The notes under the pieces were generated by a model. The model searched no databases. It worked only from the letters and a program-made list of their open reading frames with translations, and was not told the DNA's origin. DNA of 64,000 nt, from assembly GCA_029972135.1 (NCBI GenBank), contig CP124755.1, positions 2,108,001 to 2,172,000 of the forward strand. The letters run 5' to 3'. Below are positions 8,921 through 17,532 of the stretch, in pieces (the first letter of the stretch is position 1; each line of letters begins with the position of its first letter). A program made the translations under genes and the position numbers. The stretch is from Candidatus Thiocaldithrix dubininis. Lineage in GTDB: Bacteria; Pseudomonadota; Gammaproteobacteria; Thiotrichales; Thiotrichaceae.

Positions 8921-9501
8921 TAATACATTAGAAAACGCGTCCAATCTCGTAACGCATGTTGTTGCAATAACAAAAATACACAAACCAAAGCAAAGTTATT
9001 CATAATGAGCAACTTTCCATGTTGCTTGCCAAAATAGAATAGAAAAGTTATTAGTAAGCAAAATAAAATAATGGCAATGGGTGGAAATGACACAAATAAG
9101 ATTAGAGCTTGTACACCATCTAATAAGGAATGATTGGCAAGGTTGCCATTACACTGTGCTTTGATAGACCATGCACCTAAGGTCAGCGGCACTAATACCA
9201 AGATAAAATATAAAATTGAAAAAAATCGAGGGTAGGCTTGTAAGATAAAAATGGTCATCATTGCGATTAACACATAGCATAATAGCCATACATCTGCCCA
9301 ATGAAAATGCGCTAGACTGTCGCAATAGTTAATGGGACTAATATTTCTTGTCGAAAAGCTAAAAGCCGTAGCACAAACTACAATCCATAACATTAAAATA
9401 ATGCTTAAATGTTTAAGATAAAAGTTAGATAAAACTTTCATCTTAAACGCAATCAGCGAAAACATTAATAGAATTATTAGTAAATTAAAATAATAAAGCA
9501 T
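8920..9501 (-). CDS. Unknown multi-pass membrane protein
   Basis: I do not recognise a family. The 193 residues are strongly hydrophobic with about six predicted membrane spans (roughly 3-22, 30-50, 70-90, 95-112, 130-158 and 163-180). A polar loop after span two contains NYCDSLAHFHWADVW, and another contains KAQCNGNLANHS, so two cysteines may face the same compartment. It starts 9 bases after the end of the adjacent 9511-10203 gene and both are AT-rich compared with their neighbours, which suggests an operon acquired together. It could be the membrane partner of that protein; this is a guess from adjacency. Confidence 0.6.
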   Translation of the reverse strand: MLYYFNLLIILLMFSLIAFKMKVLSNFYLKHLSIILMLWIVVCATAFSFSTRNISPINYCDSLAHFHWADVWLLCYVLIAMMTIFILQAYPRFFSILYFILVLVPLTLGAWSIKAQCNGNLANHSLLDGVQALILFVSFPPIAIILFCLLITFLFYFGKQHGKLLIMNNFALVCVFLLLQQHALRDWTRFLMY

Positions 9502-9510
9502 ATAATTTAA

Positions 9511-10203
9511 TTATATAGAGGTATCCGGAACTGCTGGTGGCTTTACAGGTAAAGGACCTATTCCTGATTCATTATGCAGACGATTCAGGTATTGTGCTGG
9601 CTCTAATGAATCAGGCGGACTAGACCAAAACAAGGGATTATCATTCACTTCATGCACAACATTGCCAGATCCAGCCAGATTATCTTTCAAACCTCTATTT
9701 GGATCTATATCAAAATTAGGACTAATTCCATAGCTACTAAACGATGCCCCTTTCGGCGCTATTGCTATATTACCTTCTTCATCTTGGCTAACAATAGCCG
9801 TGCCGTTGCGAATTTTGTACCATTTATCATTAACAGCTACAAAATCAACATCGCCTTCTACTGGAATTTGATTATCAAAACCGAGGCAAACCTTTGCTTC
9901 CTTGGGTAATCCTTCATTAATTAATTTACAACGCTTATTTGCACCACTGTCAGCCACATTAAAATTATCCGGCATATCTGCAATATAGCCCTGAATATTT
10001 ACACCATCTTGGATAATTAAATTACCATGCCCCGCCTGTCCTTCTTGACGATAAGCAACAGGTTGTTGCCCAGTATCGTTAAAAGAATTAGACGTAATAA
10101 CTTTATCTATTTGTTGTTGCGCAATCGAATTTAAATTTAAGTTTCTTCCTAAGCCCATTATAGAAAAATCCGATTTTTTATCTTGATTGACCAAACCAAT
10201 CAA
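9511..10203 (-). CDS. Unknown polar protein, possibly 5'-truncated
   Basis: No family recognised. The 230 residues are rich in Asn, Asp and Gly with motifs such as GQAGHGNLIIQDGVNIQG, DKWYKIRNGTAIVSQDEE and a proline-rich end (PLPVKPPAVPDTSI). It contains two cysteines (KRCKL, KVCLG) and no signal peptide. The only early start is a TTG at 10203 without a ribosome site; the frame is open for 18 more codons up to a TAA at 10258-10260, and the upstream codons (GSYRIDAVSNKINTN) look protein-like. The start may therefore be further upstream, or the gene may be a fragment of a longer exported protein. It is followed after 9 bases by the membrane gene. Confidence 0.5.
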   Translation of the reverse strand: MIGLVNQDKKSDFSIMGLGRNLNLNSIAQQQIDKVITSNSFNDTGQQPVAYRQEGQAGHGNLIIQDGVNIQGYIADMPDNFNVADSGANKRCKLINEGLPKEAKVCLGFDNQIPVEGDVDFVAVNDKWYKIRNGTAIVSQDEEGNIAIAPKGASFSSYGISPNFDIDPNRGLKDNLAGSGNVVHEVNDNPLFWSSPPDSLEPAQYLNRLHNESGIGPLPVKPPAVPDTSI

Positions 10204-10338
10204 ATTCGTATTAATTTTATTACTAACAGCATCTATTCTGTAACTTCCTAAAAAAGATTAATATTACTTGTAGATGCTATATGTATAACCATCAGATTAG
10301 CCATGATGAAATGTGGTTAATATCAGACCAATTGATAA

Positions 10339-11112
10339 TTAGCTTCTAATCCCTACGCCTTTATTCAGCAAATATAAGCTAAAGGCAGTTAGTGCTATAA
10401 TAAAAACTAATAACACGGCATAGCTTACGCCAATTGACATATCAGCAATGCCTAAAATTCCATAGCGAAAGCCATTGACCATATATAAAACGGGATTTAA
10501 TAAGGAAACCTTTTGCCAAAAGGGTGACAACATAGAAATAGAATAGAAAACCCCGCCTAAATACGTTAATGGTGTTAAAACAAAGGTGGGAACGATACTA
10601 ATATCGTCAAAGCTTTTAGCGTAAATGGCATTAATAAAACCCGCTAACGAAAATAAAGCAGAGGTTAAAATAGCAATGGCAAAGGTAATAAACCAATGTT
10701 GAACTTGCAAATGACTAAAGAATAAGGAAACTAAGGTTACTGCTAAACCTACCGCCAATCCGCGTGCAACACCGCCAGTAATATAACCTGCTAACAATAC
10801 TAAATTAGACATAGGCGATACTAACATTTCTGCCACATTACCTTGAAATTTCGAGCCATAAAATGATGAAACAACATTAGCATAAGAATTGGTAATCACG
10901 CTCATCATGATCAAACCGGGCACAATAAAGTCAATATAACGATGCCCTTCCATATCACCGATTTTAGGGCCAATTAAATTACCAAAGATCACAAAATATA
11001 AAGCGGTAGTAATCACAGGCGGCACAATGGTTTGAATCCAAATCCGTGCAAAACGCCGCACTTCTTTAACCACAATAGTGGTATAAGCGATCCAAATTTG
11101 TTGTGCATTCAT
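10339..11112 (-). CDS. yadH: ABC-2 type transporter permease, YadH-like
   Basis: Integral membrane subunit of an ABC exporter. The 257 residues carry the ABC-2 membrane domain with about six spans and the family signatures FIVPGLIMMSVITNSYANVVSSF, split by the first span, and LTPLTYLGGVFYS near residue 180. The C-terminus ends LLNKGVGIRS, as in YadH. It overlaps the ATPase gene by 4 bases (11109-11112), so the two are translationally coupled. The substrate of YadGH-type exporters is not established; lipid or polysaccharide export is often suggested for ABC-2 relatives. Confidence 0.88.
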   Translation of the reverse strand: MNAQQIWIAYTTIVVKEVRRFARIWIQTIVPPVITTALYFVIFGNLIGPKIGDMEGHRYIDFIVPGLIMMSVITNSYANVVSSFYGSKFQGNVAEMLVSPMSNLVLLAGYITGGVARGLAVGLAVTLVSLFFSHLQVQHWFITFAIAILTSALFSLAGFINAIYAKSFDDISIVPTFVLTPLTYLGGVFYSISMLSPFWQKVSLLNPVLYMVNGFRYGILGIADMSIGVSYAVLLVFIIALTAFSLYLLNKGVGIRS

Positions 11113-12035
11113 GCTTTATTGCCTTCTACCAAGTCCATAAATAATTGTTCAAGTCGATTGGTTTTATTGCGCATACTACGCACGCAAATAGCTGCTTTAT
11201 CTAAACTCATAAATACTTGGTTTAAACTATAATGCGCTTTATGAAACATAACTTCTAACGTTGTGCTGTCTATTAAACTAAAATGACACAAGTTACTACC
11301 GCTTGCGGGGGCAGTTTCAATCGGTGTGGCTAAATCAAAAATATAAGTCTCCGTGTCTAAACGCTCTAGCAATTGTTTCATGCTGGTGTTTTCAATTAAT
11401 TCACCACGATCAATAATGCCAATATTGCGGCATAAATTTTCAGCTTCTTCTAAATAATGCGTGGTTAGAATAATGGTTGTGCCTTGCTCATTAAGTTTGC
11501 GCAAAAAATCCCACATGGAACGGCGAATCTCAATATCTACGCCAGCGGTGGGTTCATCTAAAATCAATAAACGCGGTTCGTGCACCAAGGCACGCGCAAT
11601 CATAAGGCGACGTTTCATGCCGCCCGACAAGGTACGTGCCTGACTTTTACGTTTTTCCCATAAACCTAATTGATTCAATAACATTTCAGCACGTTCATTC
11701 GCAATCTTGGCATTAAGCCCGTAATAACCCGCTTGATTCACAATAATTTCTTGCACAGGCTCGAAGATATTAAAATTGAACTCCTGTGGCACTAAACCAA
11801 TTTGGGCTTTGGCTTGCGAACGTTGCCGATCAAGGTCATAGCCAAAGATGTTGACTGTGCCAGAAGTTTTATTCACCAAGGAGCTGACAATACCAATGGT
11901 GGTAGATTTGCCTGCGCCATTTGAGCCGAGTAATGCATAAAAATCGCCCTGTACTACCGATAAGTTAATGCCTTTTAAGGCCTGAACCCCGTTGCTGTAC
12001 ATTTTAGTTAAATTTTGAATGTCTAACGCTAACAT
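11109..12035 (-). CDS. yadG: ABC transporter ATP-binding protein, YadG-like
   Basis: The ATPase that powers the adjacent permease. In 308 residues it shows Walker A GSNGAGKST (38-46), Q-loop LVPQEFNFN (81-89), the ABC signature LSGGM (136-140) and Walker B LLILDEPTAGVD (156-167), with the H-loop LTTHYLEEAE after it. The C-terminal 80 residues are the variable domain seen in ABC-2 exporters. It is the first gene of the two-gene operon and is divergent from 12179. Family assignment is secure; the transported compound is unknown. Confidence 0.92.
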   Translation of the reverse strand: MLALDIQNLTKMYSNGVQALKGINLSVVQGDFYALLGSNGAGKSTTIGIVSSLVNKTSGTVNIFGYDLDRQRSQAKAQIGLVPQEFNFNIFEPVQEIIVNQAGYYGLNAKIANERAEMLLNQLGLWEKRKSQARTLSGGMKRRLMIARALVHEPRLLILDEPTAGVDIEIRRSMWDFLRKLNEQGTTIILTTHYLEEAENLCRNIGIIDRGELIENTSMKQLLERLDTETYIFDLATPIETAPASGSNLCHFSLIDSTTLEVMFHKAHYSLNQVFMSLDKAAICVRSMRNKTNRLEQLFMDLVEGNKA

Positions 12036-12112
12036 GGCTGCGTATCCTGAAGATGACTAGATAAATTGCTTAAAAATAACGCTACTAAATTCCCAACAAA
12101 CATAGGGCAACC

Positions 12113-12143
12113 TTGCCGCAAATTCACAAGAAAGCATTATAAT
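12113..12143 (+). promoter_or_regulatory. Candidate sigma-70 promoter for the 12179 gene
   Basis: TTGCCG (12113-12118) and a consensus TATAAT (12138-12143) are separated by 19 bases, slightly long for sigma-70. They lie 36 bases before the TTG start at 12179. Confidence 0.4.
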
Positions 12144-12178
12144 GTGAACCCGGCAAACACTAAATTAAGGAAATAAGC

Positions 12179-12769
12179 TTGCTGAAATTCTTACCCGGTA
12201 TTTTGCTACTGCAAGCCATTACGGTAGCACTCGCCTTGACCATGCCTGCTGATCTAAGCGGGTGGTGGTGGCGCTTGTTGTTACCCTTAGTCATGATCGG
12301 GGTAGTGACCGCATTCTGGTTAAAATCGCTGGCAGATCAACACAATAAAGACGAACTGTACAAACTGCGTGAAACCCATGCTAAAGAACGGGAACAAATT
12401 CGCGTGAATGCGGAACGTGCTAAAACGCGCATTGTAAAAGAAGTTCAACAGGAAACTTTGCAAGAAGTTCGTAAAACGTCTGCACAAGCCAATACACGCT
12501 TAGGCATTGCGGTCGGCGGTATGGCGGCAATTGGTGGCGCGTTAATGTTAGCGCAATTTATTACAATGGGTTTGGTGGTATTTGGTACAGCGGGCGGCGC
12601 GATTGGTGGCTATATCATGCGCCGTCGCCAAGAAAAAGGTAAATCCCTGATTCCCGGTTGGACACATAATAATGCTAAACTAATCAACGCGACGCCGACG
12701 ACTCAAGCGTTACCCAAAATGCGTAAACGGAAAGCGTCTTCGTCTGATGACAATGATTTAGCAAACTAA
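12179..12769 (+). CDS. Unknown membrane protein with central coiled coil
   Basis: No named family recognised. The 196 residues hold two N-terminal membrane spans (about 5-22 and 31-50), a charged coiled-coil-like helix (about 55-100, with THAKEREQIRVNAERAK), a glycine-rich hydrophobic segment (about 107-143) and a basic C-terminal tail with a serine-aspartate end. The start is a TTG at 12179 supported by TAAGGA (12166-12171) 7 bases upstream. It lies 11 bases before mtgA, so a link to peptidoglycan synthesis is possible from context only. Confidence 0.75.
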   Translation: MLKFLPGILLLQAITVALALTMPADLSGWWWRLLLPLVMIGVVTAFWLKSLADQHNKDELYKLRETHAKEREQIRVNAERAKTRIVKEVQQETLQEVRKTSAQANTRLGIAVGGMAAIGGALMLAQFITMGLVVFGTAGGAIGGYIMRRRQEKGKSLIPGWTHNNAKLINATPTTQALPKMRKRKASSSDDNDLAN

Positions 12770-12780
12770 ATGGATGTTCT

Positions 12781-13491
12781 GTGAAACTACCCGTCCCTAA
12801 ATTCAATTGGTTATGGCGCATTCCCTTGTTTGCGTTTTTAGGTGTTTGTGCGCTTTTGCTGATTTTCCGCTGGCTACCGATTCCAACCTCAGCGTTTATG
12901 CTGTCACAAAATATAGATGCCTTATTTGATAGTAATGTGCCGTTTGTACGCCATGAATGGACACCGATGGAACGCATACCGTATAGCATGCGGCTTGCGG
13001 TGATTGCCTCAGAGGATCAAAACTTTCCGGTGCATTGGGGCGTAGATGTTGAAGCGACTAAAGCCGCAATTGCCGCAGAATTACACGGGCAAAAAACTGG
13101 CGGTGGTAGCACCTTAACCCAACAAGTAGCCAAAAACTTATTTCTCTGGCAAGGGCGTAGTTATGCCCGTAAAGGCTTGGAATGGGGGTTAGCGGGACTG
13201 ATTGAAGTCTTCTGGCCGAAAGAACGTATTTTGGAAGTGTACTTAAATATTGCACAGTTTAGTAAAGCCGATTATGGGGTCGGTGCGGCTAGTGCTAATT
13301 TATTTAGAAAGCCCGTAGAACGTATTAATAGCAATGATGCCGCGTTATTAGCGGCTGTCTTACCCGCACCCAGCCAATTTAGCGCGGTTAAGCCCTCGAA
13401 ATACATTCGAGCGCGGCAACGTTATGTGTTGCGACAAATGCGTTATTTGGGTGGACGTAATTATTTAGCCACCCTACAACAACCCAATTAA
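12781..13491 (+). CDS. mtgA: Monofunctional peptidoglycan glycosyltransferase
   Basis: Polymerises lipid II into glycan strands at the cytoplasmic membrane. The 236 residues contain one N-terminal membrane span (about 12-30) and the glycosyltransferase-51 motifs: ASEDQNFPVHWGVD with catalytic Glu78, GGGSTLTQQVAKNLFL (107-122), RKGLEW (130-135) and RILEVYLNIAQF (149-160). No transpeptidase domain follows, and the length fits MtgA rather than a bifunctional PBP. The start is a GTG at 12781. It is likely cotranscribed with the preceding membrane protein. Confidence 0.95.
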   Translation: MKLPVPKFNWLWRIPLFAFLGVCALLLIFRWLPIPTSAFMLSQNIDALFDSNVPFVRHEWTPMERIPYSMRLAVIASEDQNFPVHWGVDVEATKAAIAAELHGQKTGGGSTLTQQVAKNLFLWQGRSYARKGLEWGLAGLIEVFWPKERILEVYLNIAQFSKADYGVGAASANLFRKPVERINSNDAALLAAVLPAPSQFSAVKPSKYIRARQRYVLRQMRYLGGRNYLATLQQPN

Positions 13492-13496
13492 ATTAA

Positions 13497-13526
13497 GCCA
13501 AGCCGCTTAAACAGCGGTTGCTTGGC
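13497..13526. terminator. Hairpin at the convergent mtgA/rluD ends
   Basis: GCCAAGC (13497-13503) followed by CGCT pairs with AGCG and GCTTGGC (13520-13526), with a 5-base loop and a 3-base bulge. It spans the rluD stop codon. No T tract follows, so termination is plausible but not strong. Confidence 0.4.
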
Positions 13527-14466
13527 GTAACGTTTCTAATAAACTGCTCATATCTGCTGGCATAGGTACTTCCCACGCTAACGCTTCGCCTGTCATCGGG
13601 TGATGCAAACCTAAGCGCGTGGCATGTAAAGCTTGACGCGGAAACTGTTGCACCGTATTACGCAGTGCTTCACTCGCACCTGCGGGAAAACGCGGACGCC
13701 CGCCGTATACTTGATCACCCACAATCGGCAAATGCTTATAACTTAAATGCACACGAATTTGATGGGTACGGCCGGTTTCCAGTGAGACACGCAATAAAGT
13801 GTGGTGTGGAAAGCGTGCTTCCACTCGATAATGCGTAATGGCTTCTTTGCCGCCTTCCGTCACCGCTTGGCGTTTACGATCCACCGGATGCCGCCCGATA
13901 TTGGCTTCAATCGTCGAACCAGCAACCACTTTGCCGTGTACTAAGGCTAAATATTCCCGGCTGACATCGCGTGCTTGTAACTGTTCAACTAACTTGTTAT
14001 GCGCTTCTAAGGTTTTTGCGACCACCATTAAACCCGTGGTGTCTTTATCCAAACGATGCACAATCCCCGCACGCGGCAGCAGTTCTAACTCAGGGCAATA
14101 ATGCAATAATGCATTCACTAAGGTACCCGACCAATTGCCTGCGGCGGGATGCACCACTAAACCTGCGGGCTTATTAATAATTAAAATTGCATCATCTTCG
14201 TAAACAATATTGAGTGGAATATCCTCCGCATCAAATTCGGTTTGCGGTTCAAGCACAATATTAATTGCCAAGTGTTCGCCGCCGGTTAAGCGTTCCTTGG
14301 GTTTTAAAATTTTATGATCCACCAGAATATGCCCTGCTTTAATCCATTTTTGGATTTGGCTACGGGAATATTGAGGGCAGAGGCTGGCGACGACTTGGTC
14401 GAGGCGTTGACCGTCCATTTCAATCGGTACGGTATGAATAATCTGTTGATCTTGGGGCATTCTCAA
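13507..14466 (-). CDS. rluD: 23S rRNA pseudouridine synthase RluD
   Basis: Converts specific uridines in helix 69 of 23S rRNA to pseudouridine in the RluD family. An N-terminal S4 RNA-binding domain (about residues 18-75, RLDQVVASLCPQYSRSQIQKW) is followed by the catalytic domain with GIVHRLDKDTTGLMVV, in which Asp140 is the nucleophile, and ETGRTHQIRVHLSYKHLPIVGD split across the core. The 319 residues fit the family. It is divergent from bamD with a 57-base gap; the rluD-bamD pairing is widespread in gammaproteobacteria and favours RluD over RluC. Confidence 0.94.
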   Translation of the reverse strand: MRMPQDQQIIHTVPIEMDGQRLDQVVASLCPQYSRSQIQKWIKAGHILVDHKILKPKERLTGGEHLAINIVLEPQTEFDAEDIPLNIVYEDDAILIINKPAGLVVHPAAGNWSGTLVNALLHYCPELELLPRAGIVHRLDKDTTGLMVVAKTLEAHNKLVEQLQARDVSREYLALVHGKVVAGSTIEANIGRHPVDRKRQAVTEGGKEAITHYRVEARFPHHTLLRVSLETGRTHQIRVHLSYKHLPIVGDQVYGGRPRFPAGASEALRNTVQQFPRQALHATRLGLHHPMTGEALAWEVPMPADMSSLLETLRQATAV

Positions 14467-14471
14467 TCCGG

Positions 14472-14501
14472 TTGAATACGCTATACTTGCAAACTTATTC
14501 T
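14472..14501 (+). promoter_or_regulatory. Candidate bamD promoter
   Basis: TTGAAT (14472-14477) and TATTCT (14496-14501) lie 18 bases apart in the short rluD-bamD gap. Sequence-based prediction only. Confidence 0.35.
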
Positions 14502-14523
14502 ATCATCATGTGTTGTTAAGCAA

Positions 14524-15327
14524 ATGTCGATAACCGCAACAAGAATCAAGGCGGGTGCTTATCTCGCAGCTATCCTAGCACTCAGTAGCAGTTTTGCTGG
14601 CTGTTCGCAGCAAATGACCTCCATCTTTTCCCAACGTGAAAAAGATATGACGGAAGGTTGGTCTGCGAATAAAATCTATGTCACCGCAAAAGAATCCTTA
14701 AACGGTGGTGATTATGATCGAGCCATTAAACTGTATGAGTCGTTAGAAGCGCGCTACCCACTCGGTCGGTTTGCCCAGCAAGCCCAATTAGAAACGGCTT
14801 ATGCCTATTACAAAAACGACGAACCTGATTCTGCTTTAGATGCGATTGATCGCTTCTTACGCATGAATCCTAGTAGTGACAGCGCGGATTATGCCTTGTA
14901 TCTACGGGGTTTAGTCAACTTTAATCGTGGCAGCAGTATTGTAGACAAGGTTTTCCCTCGCAGTATTGCCGACTTAGACACGGTACGCCAAAAAGAATCC
15001 TTCCAAGATTTTTCGCATTTAGTAACGCGTTACCCCAACAGCAAATACGCCCCCGATGCCAAAGCACGCATTCAATATTTGCGTAATAGCTTGGCAGAGG
15101 GCGAAGTCAACGTGGCGAAATACTACATGGTACGCGGTGCTTGGTTAGCGGCGTTTAACCGTTCAGAATACGCCATTAAGCATTATCAAGGCTCACCTGC
15201 CATTGTGGATGCGTTAGAAATTAAAGTGCAAGCGGCTAATAATCTGGGCAAGCCGGATTTAGCGGCCGATAGCTTACGCGTATTAGAAACGAACTTTCCG
15301 CAACGTGCTGCTAAATTACGTCGATAA
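14524..15327 (+). CDS. bamD: Outer membrane assembly lipoprotein BamD
   Basis: Essential lipoprotein of the BAM complex that folds beta-barrel proteins into the outer membrane. A signal peptide with lipobox SFAGC places the lipidated cysteine at residue 27. TPR-like helices follow (AKESLNGGDYDRAIKLYESLEARYP split over the first repeat; LETAYAYYKNDEPDSALDAIDRF; YALYLRGLVNFNRG). The 267 residues are close to the usual length. Divergent from rluD, as in many gammaproteobacteria. It lies just upstream of three small beta-barrel genes that would be BAM clients, but those appear to have their own regulatory region. Confidence 0.95.
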   Translation: MSITATRIKAGAYLAAILALSSSFAGCSQQMTSIFSQREKDMTEGWSANKIYVTAKESLNGGDYDRAIKLYESLEARYPLGRFAQQAQLETAYAYYKNDEPDSALDAIDRFLRMNPSSDSADYALYLRGLVNFNRGSSIVDKVFPRSIADLDTVRQKESFQDFSHLVTRYPNSKYAPDAKARIQYLRNSLAEGEVNVAKYYMVRGAWLAAFNRSEYAIKHYQGSPAIVDALEIKVQAANNLGKPDLAADSLRVLETNFPQRAAKLRR

Positions 15328-15395
15328 ATTAAACAAATATTTATCGGATAATTAGCCAATCGTCGGTTAGCCCTACCGCTACGCCGGGCATCAAT

Positions 15396-15431
15396 TTACA
15401 GACATATTGTGTTCTTATAATATGTCTGTAA
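15396..15431. promoter_or_regulatory. Perfect 12-bp inverted repeat upstream of the outer-membrane trio
   Basis: TTACAGACATAT (15396-15407) and ATATGTCTGTAA (15420-15431) are exact reverse complements around a 12-base spacer. It is 48 bases before the first beta-barrel gene. With no T tract following, it looks more like a protein-binding operator or a 5'-leader stem than a terminator. Confidence 0.5.
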
Positions 15432-15478
15432 CGTTTGATACAACCCAAAACATAATAATTACAAAAGGGGCTTAACGT

Positions 15479-16087
15479 ATGATGTATTCTAAAGCAGTTG
15501 GCCTAACGTCTGTTCTGTGTTTACTGCTACCCACAGTGTCACAAGCCAACAACGCTGTCTTTAATCCCTTATTGCGCAGCTCCACCCCTGCTAAACCGGA
15601 CAATTATTTAGGCGCAAGCATTGGACAAACCCAAGCCAATGGTTATTGCGACGAATTTGCCAAATGCGATGACGCCAGCAAATCGTGGAAAGCTTATATG
15701 GGCGTGCGCTTCAATGAAAATATTGTGCTAGAAACGGGCTATACCAAATTCGGCAAACAAACCGCTAAAGACGCAGAGAATAGAAACTTTGAACAAAATG
15801 CGTCTGCATTTACTACTGCTGCTGTTATGAGTTATTCCGTCAATCAAGAACTAGAACTGTTTGGCAAAGCCGGTGTAGCCCGTTGGAAAACCTCGCAGGA
15901 CTTACCCAATGCCAAGGCTGATGAAAGCGGCATGGATATTTTAATGGGCGCAGGCGCAAGTTATGACCTTGGTAATAATATTGGCATGCGGGCGGAATGG
16001 GAACGCTATAAAGACGTTGGCACACCCAAAATCCAAAAGGGCGACATCGACTTACTCAGCGTAGGGGTAACATTTTCTTCATTATAA
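15479..16087 (+). CDS. Small outer membrane beta-barrel protein, paralog 1
   Basis: A 202-residue exported protein of the OmpA-membrane / OMP beta-barrel type. A signal peptide covers about residues 1-23 (cleavage after SQA). The mature part shows alternating strands, GVRFNENIVLETGYTKFG, LFGKAGVARWKTS, GMRAEWERYKD and a C-terminal LLSVGVTFSSL. Two cysteines, Cys57 and Cys63, sit in an early loop and are conserved in position in the next two genes. AAGGGG (15465-15470) precedes the ATG. It is the first of three tandem paralogs. A structural or adhesive porin-like role is likely; nothing indicates a specific ligand. Confidence 0.85.
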   Translation: MMYSKAVGLTSVLCLLLPTVSQANNAVFNPLLRSSTPAKPDNYLGASIGQTQANGYCDEFAKCDDASKSWKAYMGVRFNENIVLETGYTKFGKQTAKDAENRNFEQNASAFTTAAVMSYSVNQELELFGKAGVARWKTSQDLPNAKADESGMDILMGAGASYDLGNNIGMRAEWERYKDVGTPKIQKGDIDLLSVGVTFSSL

Positions 16088-16138
16088 AAAATTAAGCTTT
16101 CGCCATTAGGTGAAGCGGTTTACAACAAGGGGCTAACA

Positions 16139-16816
16139 ATGAAACAGTATATTAATTGGTCAATAGCCAGTGCATTGCTATTGAGCCAATCCATCGTACA
16201 CGCGGGCGGCAGTGGGCTAAGCGGCAGCGGCGTACCGTCTAATATGAAATTCTATGCAGGTGCAAGTGCGGGCTTAAGCTCACACGACGGCGCATGTAAT
16301 GGCGAAATAGAGCCACTTTATAGTTGTGATGATAAAGATACAGGTTATAAAGTATTTGGCGGCGTACGTCTTGATCCCGATCAGCATGCAAGTTCATATA
16401 TGTTACCTGCTATTGGATTAGAAGCTGGCTATATTGATTTTGGTGAAAATAAAGCGAGTGGAAAAGAACCGCCTCGTGGCGACTACAAACGTGAAAGTAA
16501 CAATAATATATCGGGTATATACGCCGCCGCCGTTGGTTATTTACCAGTAAGTGCTAATACAGAAGTGATGGGTAAGGCTGGAGCACTTTTTGGCACGCAA
16601 GAATCATCAGTTAAAACTGATTACACTAATCCCATTACGGATAATTTTTCAAATGATGATGTTAGTGCGCTGGTCGGTGTAGGCGTTCAACATAAATTTT
16701 CGCCAAATTTAGCGGTACGTGGTGAATACGAACGGGCGCTTAAAGTCGGCAAAGATACGGTTAATGAAACCGATGCTAGCTTGCTCAGTGTAGGGGCAGT
16801 GTTTAGCACTTATTAA
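16139..16816 (+). CDS. Small outer membrane beta-barrel protein, paralog 2
   Basis: A 225-residue paralog of the neighbours. It has a signal peptide of about 22 residues (ending VHA), then a glycine/serine linker. Landmarks shared with the others are FYAGASAGL, the cysteine pair Cys53/Cys63, YKVFGGVRL, VMGKAGALFG, VRGEYERALKVG and the terminal SLLSVGAVFSTY. It is longer in the loop after the second strand (DQHASSYMLPAIG). It ends in tyrosine, close to the aromatic C-terminus preferred by the BAM machinery. It lies 51 bases after paralog 1, so one transcript is likely. Confidence 0.85.
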   Translation: MKQYINWSIASALLLSQSIVHAGGSGLSGSGVPSNMKFYAGASAGLSSHDGACNGEIEPLYSCDDKDTGYKVFGGVRLDPDQHASSYMLPAIGLEAGYIDFGENKASGKEPPRGDYKRESNNNISGIYAAAVGYLPVSANTEVMGKAGALFGTQESSVKTDYTNPITDNFSNDDVSALVGVGVQHKFSPNLAVRGEYERALKVGKDTVNETDASLLSVGAVFSTY

Positions 16817-16846
16817 CAGCTACACAGCATTATAAAGGCTCACCCA

Positions 16847-17482
16847 ATGAATAATAATAAGGCTTTTATAGGACTGCTATTACTTTGCATAAACCCCAAT
16901 GTCTGGGCAGTGGGCTTAGATAGCATTCCTGCCTATGACACTTCTAGTAACTTAAACGGCACTCGCTTATATGTGGGTGCGGGTTTAGGCGTAACGAAAC
17001 AGAGTGATAGTTGTAATGATCCGTTTTTTGAAGGCTCTTGCGAACAAAAAGATATTGCGTGGAAAGTATTTGGCGGCGCACGTTTTAATCCCATGTTAGG
17101 CGTAGAAGCCAGTTATCAAGATATGGGCAAATTGGAACGCAATGGCGCATCTGGGGCAAGTTTTGCGAATATGAGCAATAGCGTAACGGGGCTGGGGGCA
17201 AGTGCGGTAGCCTATGTACCGGTCATGAATGGCGCAGAATTATTCGGCAAAGCTGGGGTATTACGCTGGGAACGGGACAGCAGCCGCACACTGAATGGCA
17301 ATACACAGCATTCGACCGATAAAGGTTATAGCCCCATGTTAGGCGCAGGGGCGCAATATCAATTGAATCAGAATTTATATATGCGCGGCGAATGGGAACA
17401 TACTTTAAATATTGGCGCGGATTCCGCCTATGAAACCGATGCGGATACCTATTCCGTTGGTGTCATATACTCCACCTTATAA
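16847..17482 (+). CDS. Small outer membrane beta-barrel protein, paralog 3
   Basis: The third paralog has 211 residues with a signal peptide of about 21 residues (ending VWA). It shares LYVGAGLGV, the cysteine pair Cys56/Cys65, WKVFGGARFNPMLGVEASY, LFGKAGVLRWERDSS, YMRGEWEHTLNIG and the end DTYSVGVIYSTL with its neighbours. Sequence divergence is greatest in the predicted surface loops, while strands and cysteines are kept, which fits old duplication and loop diversification. It is 30 bases after paralog 2. Exact function unknown. Confidence 0.85.
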   Translation: MNNNKAFIGLLLLCINPNVWAVGLDSIPAYDTSSNLNGTRLYVGAGLGVTKQSDSCNDPFFEGSCEQKDIAWKVFGGARFNPMLGVEASYQDMGKLERNGASGASFANMSNSVTGLGASAVAYVPVMNGAELFGKAGVLRWERDSSRTLNGNTQHSTDKGYSPMLGAGAQYQLNQNLYMRGEWEHTLNIGADSAYETDADTYSVGVIYSTL

Positions 17483-17532
17483 CGGTTAAGTTCTATCTCT
17501 CACGGTAAGGCTGTCAAGCCTGCCGCTTTACG

